A stretch of 64,000 bases of DNA from Halogeometricum limi (GTDB lineage Archaea; Halobacteriota; Halobacteria; Halobacteriales; Haloferacaceae). Numbering within the stretch: position 1 is the first letter of the stretch; each line of letters starts with the position of its first letter. Positions 8,911 through 18,001 of the stretch are shown here, piece by piece. The stretch lies in contig NZ_FOYS01000003.1 of NCBI RefSeq assembly GCF_900115785.1, forward strand, positions 496,001 to 560,000, given 5' to 3'. Under the pieces are notes generated by a model that was not told the origin of the DNA, ran no database searches, and saw nothing but the letters and a program-made list of their open reading frames with translations. The position numbers and the translations under genes are program-made.

Positions 8911-9261
8911 ATGGAACGCGTACCCACGGAGTCGGTGGAGGCGGTCGAAGCGGTGCCGGACGTCCACCTGTCGGTCCTCGCGGGGGCCGAGCGAATGAAC
9001 GTCCAGCACTTCCGCATCGAACCCGGCGCGACGGTGCCCGCGCACAGCCACGAACAGGAACAGGTCGGCTACATCACGCGGGGCGAACTCGTGTTCGTCG
9101 TCGGCGACGAGGAGGAGGAAGTCGTCGTCCGCGAGGGCGACTCGTACGCGCTGGCCGCCGACGAGGTTCACGGCGCGGAGAACCGCGGCGAGGAGACGGT
9201 CGAGGGCGTCGACATCTTCAGTCCGCCGCGGACGATGGCCGACTGGGCGGGCGGGGAGTAG
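8911..9261 (+). CDS. Cupin domain protein
   Basis: A 116-residue single-domain cupin. The first metal motif is visible as PAHSHEQEQVGYITRGE (two His plus Glu), and the second as DSYALAADEVHGAENRG (His). The beta-barrel length is normal for small stand-alone cupins that bind Mn, Fe or Zn. Such proteins act as dioxygenases, isomerases or ligand sensors; which applies here is unknown. Divergent from the DUF5817 gene. A C-terminal FSPPRTMADWAGGE tail is typical of the haloarchaeal group. Confidence 0.85.
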   Translation: MERVPTESVEAVEAVPDVHLSVLAGAERMNVQHFRIEPGATVPAHSHEQEQVGYITRGELVFVVGDEEEEVVVREGDSYALAADEVHGAENRGEETVEGVDIFSPPRTMADWAGGE

Positions 9262-9369
9262 CGGCGTCGCCGTCGCTCGGCGGTCGAAAAGAGTGAGAAG
9301 GTGGTGCGTCGCGGACGCCGATTCGCGGCTGTTCGCGCGGTGTGACCGCGCGAGCGCACGAAACGGTCT

Positions 9370-10632
<1,263 letters not shown>

Positions 10633-10657
10633 GAACGTTCGCTCCTTTTCTCACCGT

Positions 10658-10693
10658 CGGTAAAGTATTGCCGTTATCGACCGAGACGGCAAT
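10658..10693 (-). promoter_or_regulatory. icd promoter: TATA box with perfect inverted repeat upstream
   Basis: On the minus strand, ATACTTTA (10659-10666) lies 27-34 bases before the icd ATG, the spacing of a haloarchaeal TATA box for a leaderless or short-leader transcript. Directly upstream is a perfect 8-base inverted repeat ATTGCCGT/ACGGCAAT (10667-10674 and 10686-10693) with an 11-base spacer, placed where TFB/BRE contacts or an activator site would be. The centre-to-centre distance is about two helical turns. Whether a regulator binds here is inference. Confidence 0.5.
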
Positions 10694-10813
10694 TTTTCGA
10701 ACATCCGGCGAAGGTAGCCGGTTCGTCTCCCGACACTCGGAGGAGGGACGCGCGCGCCGCGCGAGAACGGCGAAGTCGTTGGTGTTTTCTCACCGCCTCT
10801 CGTCGGCGGTTCC

Positions 10814-11701
10814 ATGCGACTCATCGTCCACGGCGGTGCCGGCGGCGTCCCCGACGACCCAGAACCGCGACAACAGACCCTCGACGAAGCGGCCGCGACC
10901 GGGGCCTCACAGGGAACACCCGTCGACGCCGTCGAAGCGGCGCTCCGGGTCTTAGAGACCGACCCCGCGTTCAACGCCGGCGTCGGCGGTGCCGTCCAGT
11001 CCGACGGACGGGTCCGAACCGACGCGGGCGTGATGACGAGCGACCGCGAGACGGGCGCGGTGGCCGGGATGGACGGCGTCGAACACGCCGTCTCCGTCGC
11101 CCGCGTCGTGATGGAGGAGACGCCGCACGTCTTCGTCGCCGGACGGCCGGCCGTCGACGTGGCCGACGCGTTCGGCGTCGAGACGGGCGTCGACCTGTTC
11201 ACGACCGAGACGCGCGAACGCTGGGCGGACGCGAACCCGCCCGAGGGGTCGCCGAGAGACCACCTCGCGTGGCTCGAAGACCGGTTCGGCGGGACGAGTG
11301 CCACGGCGTCGAACGACGCGGACCTCTCGGACCACGACACCGTCGGGGCCGTCGCCTACGACGGCGACCGGTTCGCCGCCGCCACCTCCACGGGCGGGCG
11401 ATGGTTCGCCCTCGCCGGACGCGTCGGCGACGTGCCGCAGGTCGGGTCGGGGTTCTACGCGGCCCCCGCCGGAGCGGCCTCCGCGACGGGCGCGGGCGAA
11501 GACATCGCGAAGGCGACGCTCACCCGCCGCGCCGTCGGGCACGTCGAGCGAGGACTGAACGCGCAGTCGGCCGCCGAGTTGGCCATCGAGGAGTTCGCCG
11601 AACTCACCGGTTCCGGCGCGGGCGTCATCGTCGCCGACGACGAGGGCGTCGGCAGCGCGTTCAACACCGACGGGATGCAGACCGGCGTCGCCGAGCGGTA
11701 G
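10814..11701 (+). CDS. Isoaspartyl peptidase / L-asparaginase (Ntn hydrolase)
   Basis: A 295-residue plant-type asparaginase/isoaspartyl peptidase. The proenzyme begins with the family HGGAG motif, carries the GVGGAVQSDG and GAVAGM segments, and has the autoprocessing site at HDTVGAVAYD. Thr176 would become the N-terminal nucleophile after self-cleavage into alpha (about 175 aa) and beta (about 120 aa) chains. Substrate loops GRVGDVPQVGSGFYA and ATGAGE follow. It would remove isoaspartyl residues from damaged peptides or hydrolyse asparagine. Divergent from icd over a 181-base region. Confidence 0.92.
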   Translation: MRLIVHGGAGGVPDDPEPRQQTLDEAAATGASQGTPVDAVEAALRVLETDPAFNAGVGGAVQSDGRVRTDAGVMTSDRETGAVAGMDGVEHAVSVARVVMEETPHVFVAGRPAVDVADAFGVETGVDLFTTETRERWADANPPEGSPRDHLAWLEDRFGGTSATASNDADLSDHDTVGAVAYDGDRFAAATSTGGRWFALAGRVGDVPQVGSGFYAAPAGAASATGAGEDIAKATLTRRAVGHVERGLNAQSAAELAIEEFAELTGSGAGVIVADDEGVGSAFNTDGMQTGVAER

Positions 11702-11772
11702 GCATCGAGCGATAGCCACGCCGACGACGAGGCGTCGCCGAACCGCCAGACGAGACTGCCGAGAGCCGCGAC

Positions 11773-11777
11773 TTTTA
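11773..11777 (+). promoter_or_regulatory. TATA box of the SDR gene
   Basis: TTTTA lies 27-31 bases before the ATG at 11804, the placement expected of a haloarchaeal TATA element for a near-leaderless transcript. Confidence 0.45.
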
Positions 11778-11803
11778 CCGTCGTCGTCCCCTACGAACGC
11801 CTC

Positions 11804-12739
11804 ATGACGAACGACTGGACTGCCGAGAGCGTTCCCGACTGTACGGGTAAGACGGTGGTCGTGACCGGCGCGAACAGCGGACTCGGCTACGAGGCGACGA
11901 AAGCGCTCGCGGCGAACGGCGCGCACATCGTGATGGCCGTCCGAAGCCCCGACAGAGGCCGTGACGCCGCGAGAGACGTGCTCGGCGAGGTTCCCGACGC
12001 CGACCTCACGCTCGCGAAACTCGACCTCTCGGACCTCGACTCTGTCGAGCGATTCGCCGACTGGTTCGAGGCCGCGCACGACGAACTCCACGTCCTCGTG
12101 AACAACGCGGGACTGATGGCGCTCCCCCGGCGGGAGACCGAACAGGGCTTCGAGATGCAGTTCGGCGTCAACCACCTCGGTCACTTCGCGCTCACGGGCC
12201 ACCTCCTCTCCGCTCTCCGCGAGACGGACGGACAGACGCGCGTCGTCACCCAATCGAGCGGCCTCCACGAGAACGGCGAGATGGACTTCTCGGACCCGAT
12301 GGGCGAGGCGTCGTACGACAAGTGGGAGGCCTACGCGCAGAGCAAACTGGCGAACCTCCTGTTCGCCTACGAACTCCAGCGACGCCTCGAACTCGCCGGC
12401 GAGGAGGACGTGCTCAGCGTCGGCTGTCACCCCGGCTACGCCGCGACGAACCTCCAACGCCGCGGCCCGGAGATGGAGGGGTCGCTCCTCCGGCGAGTCG
12501 GCATGAGCCTCGCGAACCGCGCGTTCGCCCAGAGCGCCGAGATGGGCGCGTTGCCGACGCTGTACGCCGCGACGGCCGCCGACGTCGAGGGCGGTTCGTA
12601 CTACGGTCCGACCGGATTCCAGCACATGCGGGGGTACCCCGGCGAGAACGAGTCCAGCGAGGCGTCGCACGACGAGGCCGACGCGCACCGCCTGTGGGAA
12701 CTCTCCGAACACCTGACGGGCGTGACGTACGGTATCTGA
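11804..12739 (+). CDS. Short-chain dehydrogenase/reductase
   Basis: A 311-residue SDR of the classical type closest to the retinol-dehydrogenase/protochlorophyllide-reductase-like group. It has the NAD(P) glycine motif TGANSGLGYE near residue 27, NNAGLM in the middle, a catalytic Ser in VVTQSSG and the YAQSKLAN Tyr-Lys pair. The Arg following the second beta strand (VRSPDRGRD) suggests NADP preference. The extended C-terminus (about 50 residues) is normal for this subgroup. Substrate unknown. Separated by 102 bases from the asparaginase gene, with its own TATA box. Confidence 0.88.
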   Translation: MTNDWTAESVPDCTGKTVVVTGANSGLGYEATKALAANGAHIVMAVRSPDRGRDAARDVLGEVPDADLTLAKLDLSDLDSVERFADWFEAAHDELHVLVNNAGLMALPRRETEQGFEMQFGVNHLGHFALTGHLLSALRETDGQTRVVTQSSGLHENGEMDFSDPMGEASYDKWEAYAQSKLANLLFAYELQRRLELAGEEDVLSVGCHPGYAATNLQRRGPEMEGSLLRRVGMSLANRAFAQSAEMGALPTLYAATAADVEGGSYYGPTGFQHMRGYPGENESSEASHDEADAHRLWELSEHLTGVTYGI

Positions 12740-12803
12740 GCGAGGTTGCTCGGCGGGCGAGACGACCGGCGGTCGTGTACCGGCGAATCACACCCCGGCC
12801 ACC

Positions 12804-12811
12804 TTCTTTTA
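12804..12811 (+). promoter_or_regulatory. TATA box of the DsbA/FrnE gene
   Basis: TTCTTTTA ends 26 bases before the ATG at 12837, typical TATA spacing for a leaderless haloarchaeal transcript. Confidence 0.5.
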
Positions 12812-12836
12812 CTCCGAACCCCTCCAAGGCGACACC

Positions 12837-13472
12837 ATGAGCGATACCCAATCGGCCGGACGCATCACCGTCTTCTCCGACTACGTCTGCCCGTTCTGTT
12901 ATCTCGGCCGCGAGTCCCTCCGACGGTTCCAGGACTCCCGCGACGAGTTGTTGGAGATAGACTGGCATCCGTTCGACCTGCGGAGTCAGAAGCGCAACCC
13001 CGACGGCACCATCGACCACTCGGTGGACGACGGGAAGGACGACGACTACTACGAACAGGCGCGAGAGAACGTCCGCCGCCTGCAGGAGCAGTACGACGTG
13101 GAGATGGACCTCGAAATCGCCACCGACGTGGACTCGCTCCCGGCGCAGATAGCCTCCTACTACGTCAAAGAGCACCACGACTACGAGGCGTGGCTGGCGT
13201 TCGACGTGTCTATCTTCGAGGCGCTCTGGCAGGACGGCGAGGACATCGGCGACGAGGACCTCCTCGTCGAACTCGCCGAAGACGCCGGTATCGACGGCGA
13301 CGAGATTCGCTCGGCGCTCTCCGACGAGAACCTCCGCGAGGAGGTCCGCGCGAAGTTCACCGAGGCGCAACAGCAGGGCGTGACGGGCGTGCCGACGTTC
13401 GCCTACGAGGGCTACGCCGCCCGCGGTGCCGTGCCCCCGGAACACCTCGAACGACTCGTCGACGGCGCCTGA
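12837..13472 (+). CDS. DsbA family (FrnE-like) thiol oxidoreductase
   Basis: A 211-residue cytoplasmic DsbA-fold protein without signal peptide. The active site CPFC is at residues 18-21 in the FSDYVCPFCYLG context typical of FrnE/2-hydroxychromene-isomerase-like proteins, and the cis-proline loop GVTGVPTFAYEG is near residue 182. A helical insert fills the middle, as in the family. It probably acts in dithiol/disulfide exchange or glutathione-independent redox chemistry, but no substrate can be named. It has its own TATA box and is followed after 64 bases by the UbiB gene on the same strand. Confidence 0.9.
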   Translation: MSDTQSAGRITVFSDYVCPFCYLGRESLRRFQDSRDELLEIDWHPFDLRSQKRNPDGTIDHSVDDGKDDDYYEQARENVRRLQEQYDVEMDLEIATDVDSLPAQIASYYVKEHHDYEAWLAFDVSIFEALWQDGEDIGDEDLLVELAEDAGIDGDEIRSALSDENLREEVRAKFTEAQQQGVTGVPTFAYEGYAARGAVPPEHLERLVDGA

Positions 13473-13536
13473 GTCGGCCCTCTCCGATTCGGTCGAACCC
13501 TCTTTGTGCTCGCGCCACCGAGTGAGTAGCAACCGA

Positions 13537-15348
13537 ATGTCGGCCACCACCGCCACCGACGGAAGCGACGCGCCGCCGAGTGACGACGCTCGCGGCCCCA
13601 CTCCCGAACCGGACACCGACCGGCCCTCGGGCCTCGGCGTCCGTCTCCGGTCGCTCCGCCGTCTCGTCGTCGTCCTCCGCGTCTTCCTCCCCCTGTTCGT
13701 CGGCATCGCCCGCGACAGGCGACGATTTCTGCTGTTCGGGGGGTCTCGGAGAACCAGCGCCGAGACGCGGCGACGACGCGCGACGTACCTCCGCGACGAA
13801 CTCGTCTCGCTGGGGCCGACGTTCATCAAACTCGGCCAGATTCTCTCGACCAGACCCGACGCCCTCCCGAGCGAGTACGTGGAGGTGCTCTCCTCCCTTC
13901 AGGACGAGGTACCGCCGGACGACTGGGAGACCGTCCGTCCGCGAATCGAGGCGGAGTTGGGGCCGGTCGACGAGGTGTTCGACCGCTTCGACCGCGACCC
14001 CATCAGCGGGGCGAGTCTCGGGCAGGTGTACACCGCCGTCGCCGACGGCGAGGAGGTGGCCGTCAAAGTCCTTCGCCCGGACATCCGCCGCGTCGTCGAG
14101 GCCGACTTGCGCGTCGTGGAGACGTTGATGCCGGTTCTCCTGCGCTTTGCACACCCCGGCCAGCGGTTCACGTTCGAGAACCTCGCAGACGAGTTCGCAG
14201 ACACCGTCCACGAGGAGATGGACTACGCGCACGAGGCGACGATGCTCCGCGAGATTCGCGCGAACTTCGCCGACGACCCGAAGATTCGCGTTCCCGTCCC
14301 GCGCGAGGCGTACTCAACGCAGAACGTCCTCACGATGGAGTACGTGGAAGGCGTGAAGATAGACCGAGTGCGCGAGATAGAGCGACTGGGAGTCGACCGC
14401 GAGGAACTCGCGCGACGTCTCGAACGCACCTACATCCAGATGATTCTCGAAGACGGCGTCTTCCACGCGGACCCGCATCCCGGGAACTTGGCGGTGCAGG
14501 AGGACGGCACCGTCGTCTTCTACGACTTCGGGATGACCGGCCGCGTCGACGCCCGGACGCGAGACCACATGTACGACTTCTACGTCGGCGTCGCCCGCGA
14601 CGACGTCGCCGGCGTGCTGGACGCGTTCGTCGCGATGGAGGCGCTCGACCCGACCGCAGATAGGGTGCTCATGCGCGAGGCGTTCGAGGTGGCAATCGAG
14701 ACGTTCCGCGGGCAGGACGTCGACCAGTACCGCGTCCAGCAGTTGGTGTCGCAGTTCGAGGAGACGCTGTACGACTTCCCGCTCAGACTCCCGCAGGACC
14801 TCGCGCTCGTCGTCCGCGTCTCGACGGTGTTGGAGGGCGTCTGTCGGACGCTCGTCCCCGAGTTCGACTTCGTCGACGAGGTGACAGAGTACGTCCGCGA
14901 ACGCGGGATGGAGGGAGAAGACGGCGAGGAGTCGGTCGGCGAACGAGTCGCCCGCGAGTTCGCCGACGACGCGTCTCGCCAGGTGCGGGCGACGGCGCAG
15001 ACGCTGTTCTCCGTGCCGCCGAAGCTGAGTCGCGTCCTCGGGTTGGTCGAACGCGAGGACGTTCGGGTGAACGTCGTCCTCGACGACTCGGACGCGCTCA
15101 CGACGTTCGCGAAGAAAGTGGTCACGGGCGTCCTCCTCGCGGGGAACCTCCTCGCGGTGGCGTTGCTCTACGCGCTCACCAACGAACTCACGGCGGGCGT
15201 CGTCGCACTCGGGGCCGTCCCCCTCCTGTTCTTGCTCTACCGGTCGTTCCGCACGCGTCGCGGCATCCGGGTCCACGGCGACCCGCAGTTCACAAGGCAG
15301 GGACTGCGCGCACGCCGCGGCGAGGACGTCGGGGAGAACGGCGACTGA
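13537..15348 (+). CDS. ABC1/UbiB-family atypical kinase
   Basis: A 603-residue UbiB/COQ8-type protein. It shows the family KxGQ signature (FIKLGQILSTRPDALPSEY), the Ala/Gly-rich nucleotide loop SGASLGQVYTA, the VAVKVLRP lysine strand, HADPHPGNLAV catalytic loop and FYDFGM metal motif. Two C-terminal transmembrane helices anchor it. Bacterial and eukaryotic relatives support ubiquinone synthesis; in haloarchaea, which use menaquinone, a role in quinone or lipid handling is inferred. The ATG at 13537 is chosen because the upstream open frame (to 13426) is antisense-like and poor. It is convergent with the HxlR gene (6-base gap). Confidence 0.9.
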   Translation: MSATTATDGSDAPPSDDARGPTPEPDTDRPSGLGVRLRSLRRLVVVLRVFLPLFVGIARDRRRFLLFGGSRRTSAETRRRRATYLRDELVSLGPTFIKLGQILSTRPDALPSEYVEVLSSLQDEVPPDDWETVRPRIEAELGPVDEVFDRFDRDPISGASLGQVYTAVADGEEVAVKVLRPDIRRVVEADLRVVETLMPVLLRFAHPGQRFTFENLADEFADTVHEEMDYAHEATMLREIRANFADDPKIRVPVPREAYSTQNVLTMEYVEGVKIDRVREIERLGVDREELARRLERTYIQMILEDGVFHADPHPGNLAVQEDGTVVFYDFGMTGRVDARTRDHMYDFYVGVARDDVAGVLDAFVAMEALDPTADRVLMREAFEVAIETFRGQDVDQYRVQQLVSQFEETLYDFPLRLPQDLALVVRVSTVLEGVCRTLVPEFDFVDEVTEYVRERGMEGEDGEESVGERVAREFADDASRQVRATAQTLFSVPPKLSRVLGLVEREDVRVNVVLDDSDALTTFAKKVVTGVLLAGNLLAVALLYALTNELTAGVVALGAVPLLFLLYRSFRTRRGIRVHGDPQFTRQGLRARRGEDVGENGD

Positions 15349-15354
15349 GGACGG

Positions 15355-15765
15355 TTACTCGGCCTTCGCGGCCGCCGTCTCGGCCGCGTCGCTCTCGTCT
15401 TCCGTCGCCGCGGGGTCCTCGCCCGTCGGCGTCTCGGCCAGCCACTCGTTCGCCCAGCAGTTTATCTCGTCGAACACCGGCGCGAGCGACTCCCCTTTCG
15501 ACGTCAGCGAGTAGTACGTCGCGACGGGAGCGTCTTCCTCCAGTCGTCGCGAGACGAACCCGAGTTCCTGAAGGTCGTCCAGTACTCGAGAGAGCGTCCG
15601 CGAACTCGACCCCGTCGAGCGCTTGAGTTCGTTGAACCGTTTCTCGCCGTCCTGCAGGTCGTGCAGGACGATGAGTCGCCACTGGGAGCCGATCTGTTGA
15701 ATCGAGTCGATGACGCCGCACGCCGCGTCGCTGTATTTGTCTTCGTCCGAGGACACTCGTGTCAC
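15355..15765 (-). CDS. HxlR (DUF24) family winged-helix regulator, candidate thiol-based sensor
   Basis: A 136-residue HxlR/MarR-type regulator. The winged helix covers residues about 18-108 with the family core (GSQWRLIVLHDLQDGEKRFNEL, then SRTLSRVLDDLQELGFVSR). Cys16, just before helix 1, corresponds to the conserved N-terminal Cys used by YodB, CatR and HypR of Bacillus to sense quinones and disulfide stress; a second cysteine is Cys103 in the dimer helix. The C-terminal 25 residues are an acidic haloarchaeal tail. The start is a GTG at 15763-15765. It is divergent from the ring-cleaving dioxygenase operon across 95 bases, so it most likely controls that operon and itself. Confidence 0.88.
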   Translation of the reverse strand: MTRVSSDEDKYSDAACGVIDSIQQIGSQWRLIVLHDLQDGEKRFNELKRSTGSSSRTLSRVLDDLQELGFVSRRLEEDAPVATYYSLTSKGESLAPVFDEINCWANEWLAETPTGEDPAATEDESDAAETAAAKAE

Positions 15766-15784
15766 CTGGTGACTCCTACGTCCG

Positions 15785-15845
15785 GGAACCTACATATGGT
15801 TTCGGTTCCGTACTAAGTAACAGAGTGAAACTGGCGACGCGCCAG
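15785..15845. promoter_or_regulatory. Candidate operator region between HxlR and dioxygenase genes
   Basis: The 95-base divergent spacer contains a perfect inverted repeat GGAACC/GGTTCC (15785-15790 and 15804-15809, 13-base spacer) and a compact hairpin CTGGCG-ACG-CGCCAG (15831-15845) close to the dioxygenase ATG at 15861. HxlR dimers bind short palindromes, so the first repeat is the better operator candidate. The binding itself is inference. Confidence 0.4.
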
Positions 15846-15860
15846 TGTCTCCATTCATCT

Positions 15861-16802
15861 ATGAACACCACAGGAATCCACCACGTCACCGCCGTCGCGG
15901 GCGACCCGAGCGCGAACGTCCGGTTCTACACGGACGTCCTCGGTCTCCGCCTCGTCAAGCGCACGGTGAACTTCGACGACACGCAGACGTACCACCTCTA
16001 CTTCGGCGACGAGACGGGGTCGCCCGGCACGGCGATGACGTTCTTCCCGTTCGGCGAGGGTCGACCGGGTCGTCCCGGCCGGGGACAGGCCGTCGCGACG
16101 GCGTTCGTCGTCCCCGAGGGGAGCCTCGACTACTGGCGCGAACGCCTCGCGGACCGCGGCGTCGAGACGACGGACCGCGACCGGTTCGGCGCGGGCGTTC
16201 TCGCCTTCTCCGACCGCGACGGCCAACCGCTCGAACTGGTCGAAGGCGAGAGCGACGTCGAACCGTGGACCGACGGACCGGTCCCCGAGGACGCCGCACT
16301 CCGCGGGTTCTTCGGCGTCACGCTCCACTCGGCGGACCCGGGCGCGACGGGACGCGTCCTCGAACTGCTCGGGTTCGAGCGGAGAGACGAGGCCGAGGAC
16401 CGAGTTCGCTACGTCGCCGACGGTGACCGGGCGACGGTCGTGGATCTCCTCGAACGCGAGTCGCCGCGGGGACGCCCCGGCGTCGGGACGGTCCACCACG
16501 TCGCCTTCCGCGTCCCGGACGGGGAGACGCAGATGCGGTGGCGCGAGGAACTCTCGGACGCCGGGCAGTACGTCACAGAGCAGAAAGACCGGCAGTACTT
16601 CGATTCCATCTACTTCCGCGAACCCGGCGGCGTCCTGTTCGAAATCGCGACGGACGGCCCCGGGTTCACCGCCGACGAGTCCGTCGAATCGCTCGGGTCG
16701 GCGCTCAAACTGCCGCCGTGGCTGGAGTCCGACCGCGAGGACATCGAAGCGCGGTTGCCACCGCTGAACGCCGCCGACACGACGGAGGGGGTGTCGAACT
16801 GA
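15861..16802 (+). CDS. VOC-family ring-cleaving dioxygenase (MhqO-like)
   Basis: A 313-residue protein with two vicinal-oxygen-chelate (glyoxalase/bleomycin) modules, residues about 1-130 and 145-275. Metal ligands expected of the family are visible: His8 in GIHHVTAV, His213 in VHHVAFRV and Glu261 in GVLFEIATD. Length and the FTADES tail resemble MhqO-type ring-cleaving dioxygenases that open hydroquinone or catechol adducts. The ATG at 15861 begins directly at the first module. The downstream esterase overlaps by one base (TGATG), so the two are translationally coupled. Divergent HxlR gene suggests electrophile-inducible expression. Confidence 0.88.
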   Translation: MNTTGIHHVTAVAGDPSANVRFYTDVLGLRLVKRTVNFDDTQTYHLYFGDETGSPGTAMTFFPFGEGRPGRPGRGQAVATAFVVPEGSLDYWRERLADRGVETTDRDRFGAGVLAFSDRDGQPLELVEGESDVEPWTDGPVPEDAALRGFFGVTLHSADPGATGRVLELLGFERRDEAEDRVRYVADGDRATVVDLLERESPRGRPGVGTVHHVAFRVPDGETQMRWREELSDAGQYVTEQKDRQYFDSIYFREPGGVLFEIATDGPGFTADESVESLGSALKLPPWLESDREDIEARLPPLNAADTTEGVSN

Positions 16803-17446
16803 TGTCCGCCGACGACCCGCACGCCGACCAGCCGATTCAGACCGCCGGTGCCGACCCGGAGGACGCCGAGGTCGCGGTCGTCCTCGTCCACGGGCGCGGC
16901 GCGACGGCCCGCGGGATGCTCCAGTTCACGCAGGAGTTCCACCGCGACGGCGTCTGCTACGTCGCCCCGCAGGCACAGCGAGGGACGTGGTACCCGAACT
17001 CGTTCATGGCACCGCTGGAGTCGAACCAACCCTACTACACGTCGGCGCTCGCGCACGTTGACCGCGCCGTCCAGACGGTCCGCGACGCCGGGATTCCCGA
17101 CGAGAGAGTCGTCTTCGTCGGCTTTTCGCAAGGTGCGTGTCTCTCCTCGTCGTACGTCGCGAACAACCCGCGACGCTACGGCGGCGTCGTCCTCCTCTCC
17201 GGCGGGTTCGTCGGCGAGGAGGGGACCGAGTTCGACTTCGAGGGGTCGATGGCGGGAACGCCCGTCTTCCTCGGCGTCAGCGACGACGACCCCCACATCC
17301 CGCTCTCGCGCGCCGAGGAGACGGTCGCCGAGTTCGAGGAGATGGGCGCGGAGACGAGGTTCGACGTGTACGAGGGCCGCGGCCACGGCATCTTCCCCGA
17401 AGAGGTCGACTACATCGAGGAACTGTTGGACGAACTGCTGGGCTGA
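16802..17446 (+). CDS. Alpha/beta hydrolase, phospholipase/carboxylesterase family (MhqD-like)
   Basis: A 214-residue serine hydrolase. The oxyanion HGRGA motif is at about residues 40-44, the nucleophile elbow GFSQGA places Ser109, Asp161-163 lie in GVSDDDPH, and His195 in GRGHGIF completes the triad. The compact form matches carboxylesterase/phospholipase proteins such as MhqD, which accompanies a ring-cleaving dioxygenase in bacterial quinone-resistance loci. The ATG overlaps the dioxygenase stop codon. Cytoplasmic, no signal. The natural substrate is unknown; glutathione- or thiol-adduct hydrolysis is speculation. Confidence 0.88.
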   Translation: MSADDPHADQPIQTAGADPEDAEVAVVLVHGRGATARGMLQFTQEFHRDGVCYVAPQAQRGTWYPNSFMAPLESNQPYYTSALAHVDRAVQTVRDAGIPDERVVFVGFSQGACLSSSYVANNPRRYGGVVLLSGGFVGEEGTEFDFEGSMAGTPVFLGVSDDDPHIPLSRAEETVAEFEEMGAETRFDVYEGRGHGIFPEEVDYIEELLDELLG

Positions 17447-17482
17447 GGCGGTTCGTTCGCGGCCTCCTTCGGAGGACGTCGA

Positions 17483-17965
17483 CTACTCCTCGATTCCCAC
17501 GGTCAACTCGTCGGCTATCCAGACGGCGACGTTCGACCCCGTCCGGAGGTCGTACCCGTCCACGCCGAAGCGGTACGTCGTTTCGAGACCGGTGTCGACA
17601 CTCGCGGCGAGTTCGTACTCCCCCTCCGTCTCGACGCCGAGCGGAACGTCGGTGTGACCTCCGGACGGCACCGTCGTCTCGGTGTCCAAGAGCGTCTCCC
17701 CGGCGGTCGTGAGTTCGAGCGTCACCGTCCGTTCGCCGTCCGTCTCGTTGAACAGGACGGCGTCCATCTCGCGTTCGGCGGCGGCGACCGTTGCGGTCGG
17801 TTCCGCGTCCGTCGGTGCCGGCGTCTCCGTCGCAGTCGCGTCCGTCTCCGTCGCGGACGACGCGACTCCGGTGGCAGTCGCGGTGGCGTCGCCACGTCCA
17901 CCGAGGCAGCCCCCGAGTCCGAGCGACGTCACCACGGCGGCGGTCAGATACGTGCGTCGGTTCAC
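17483..17965 (-). CDS. Predicted Tat lipoprotein, unknown function
   Basis: A 160-residue secreted protein. The N-terminus has twin arginines, a hydrophobic stretch and a lipobox LGGC (Cys at residue 20), as in haloarchaeal Tat lipoproteins. A Thr/Ala-rich linker of about 45 residues, probably glycosylated, leads to a beta-rich domain with features of an immunoglobulin-like or FxLYD-like fold (NETDGERTVTLELTTAG, GVETEGEYELAASV). Initiation is at a GTG. No enzymatic motif is visible. Placed downstream of ppk1 on the same strand (36-base gap), which could mean cotranscription. Confidence 0.65.
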   Translation of the reverse strand: MNRRTYLTAAVVTSLGLGGCLGGRGDATATATGVASSATETDATATETPAPTDAEPTATVAAAEREMDAVLFNETDGERTVTLELTTAGETLLDTETTVPSGGHTDVPLGVETEGEYELAASVDTGLETTYRFGVDGYDLRTGSNVAVWIADELTVGIEE

Positions 17966-18001
17966 ACGCCGACTCCTCCCGACGAACGTATCACAGTTTC
18001 G

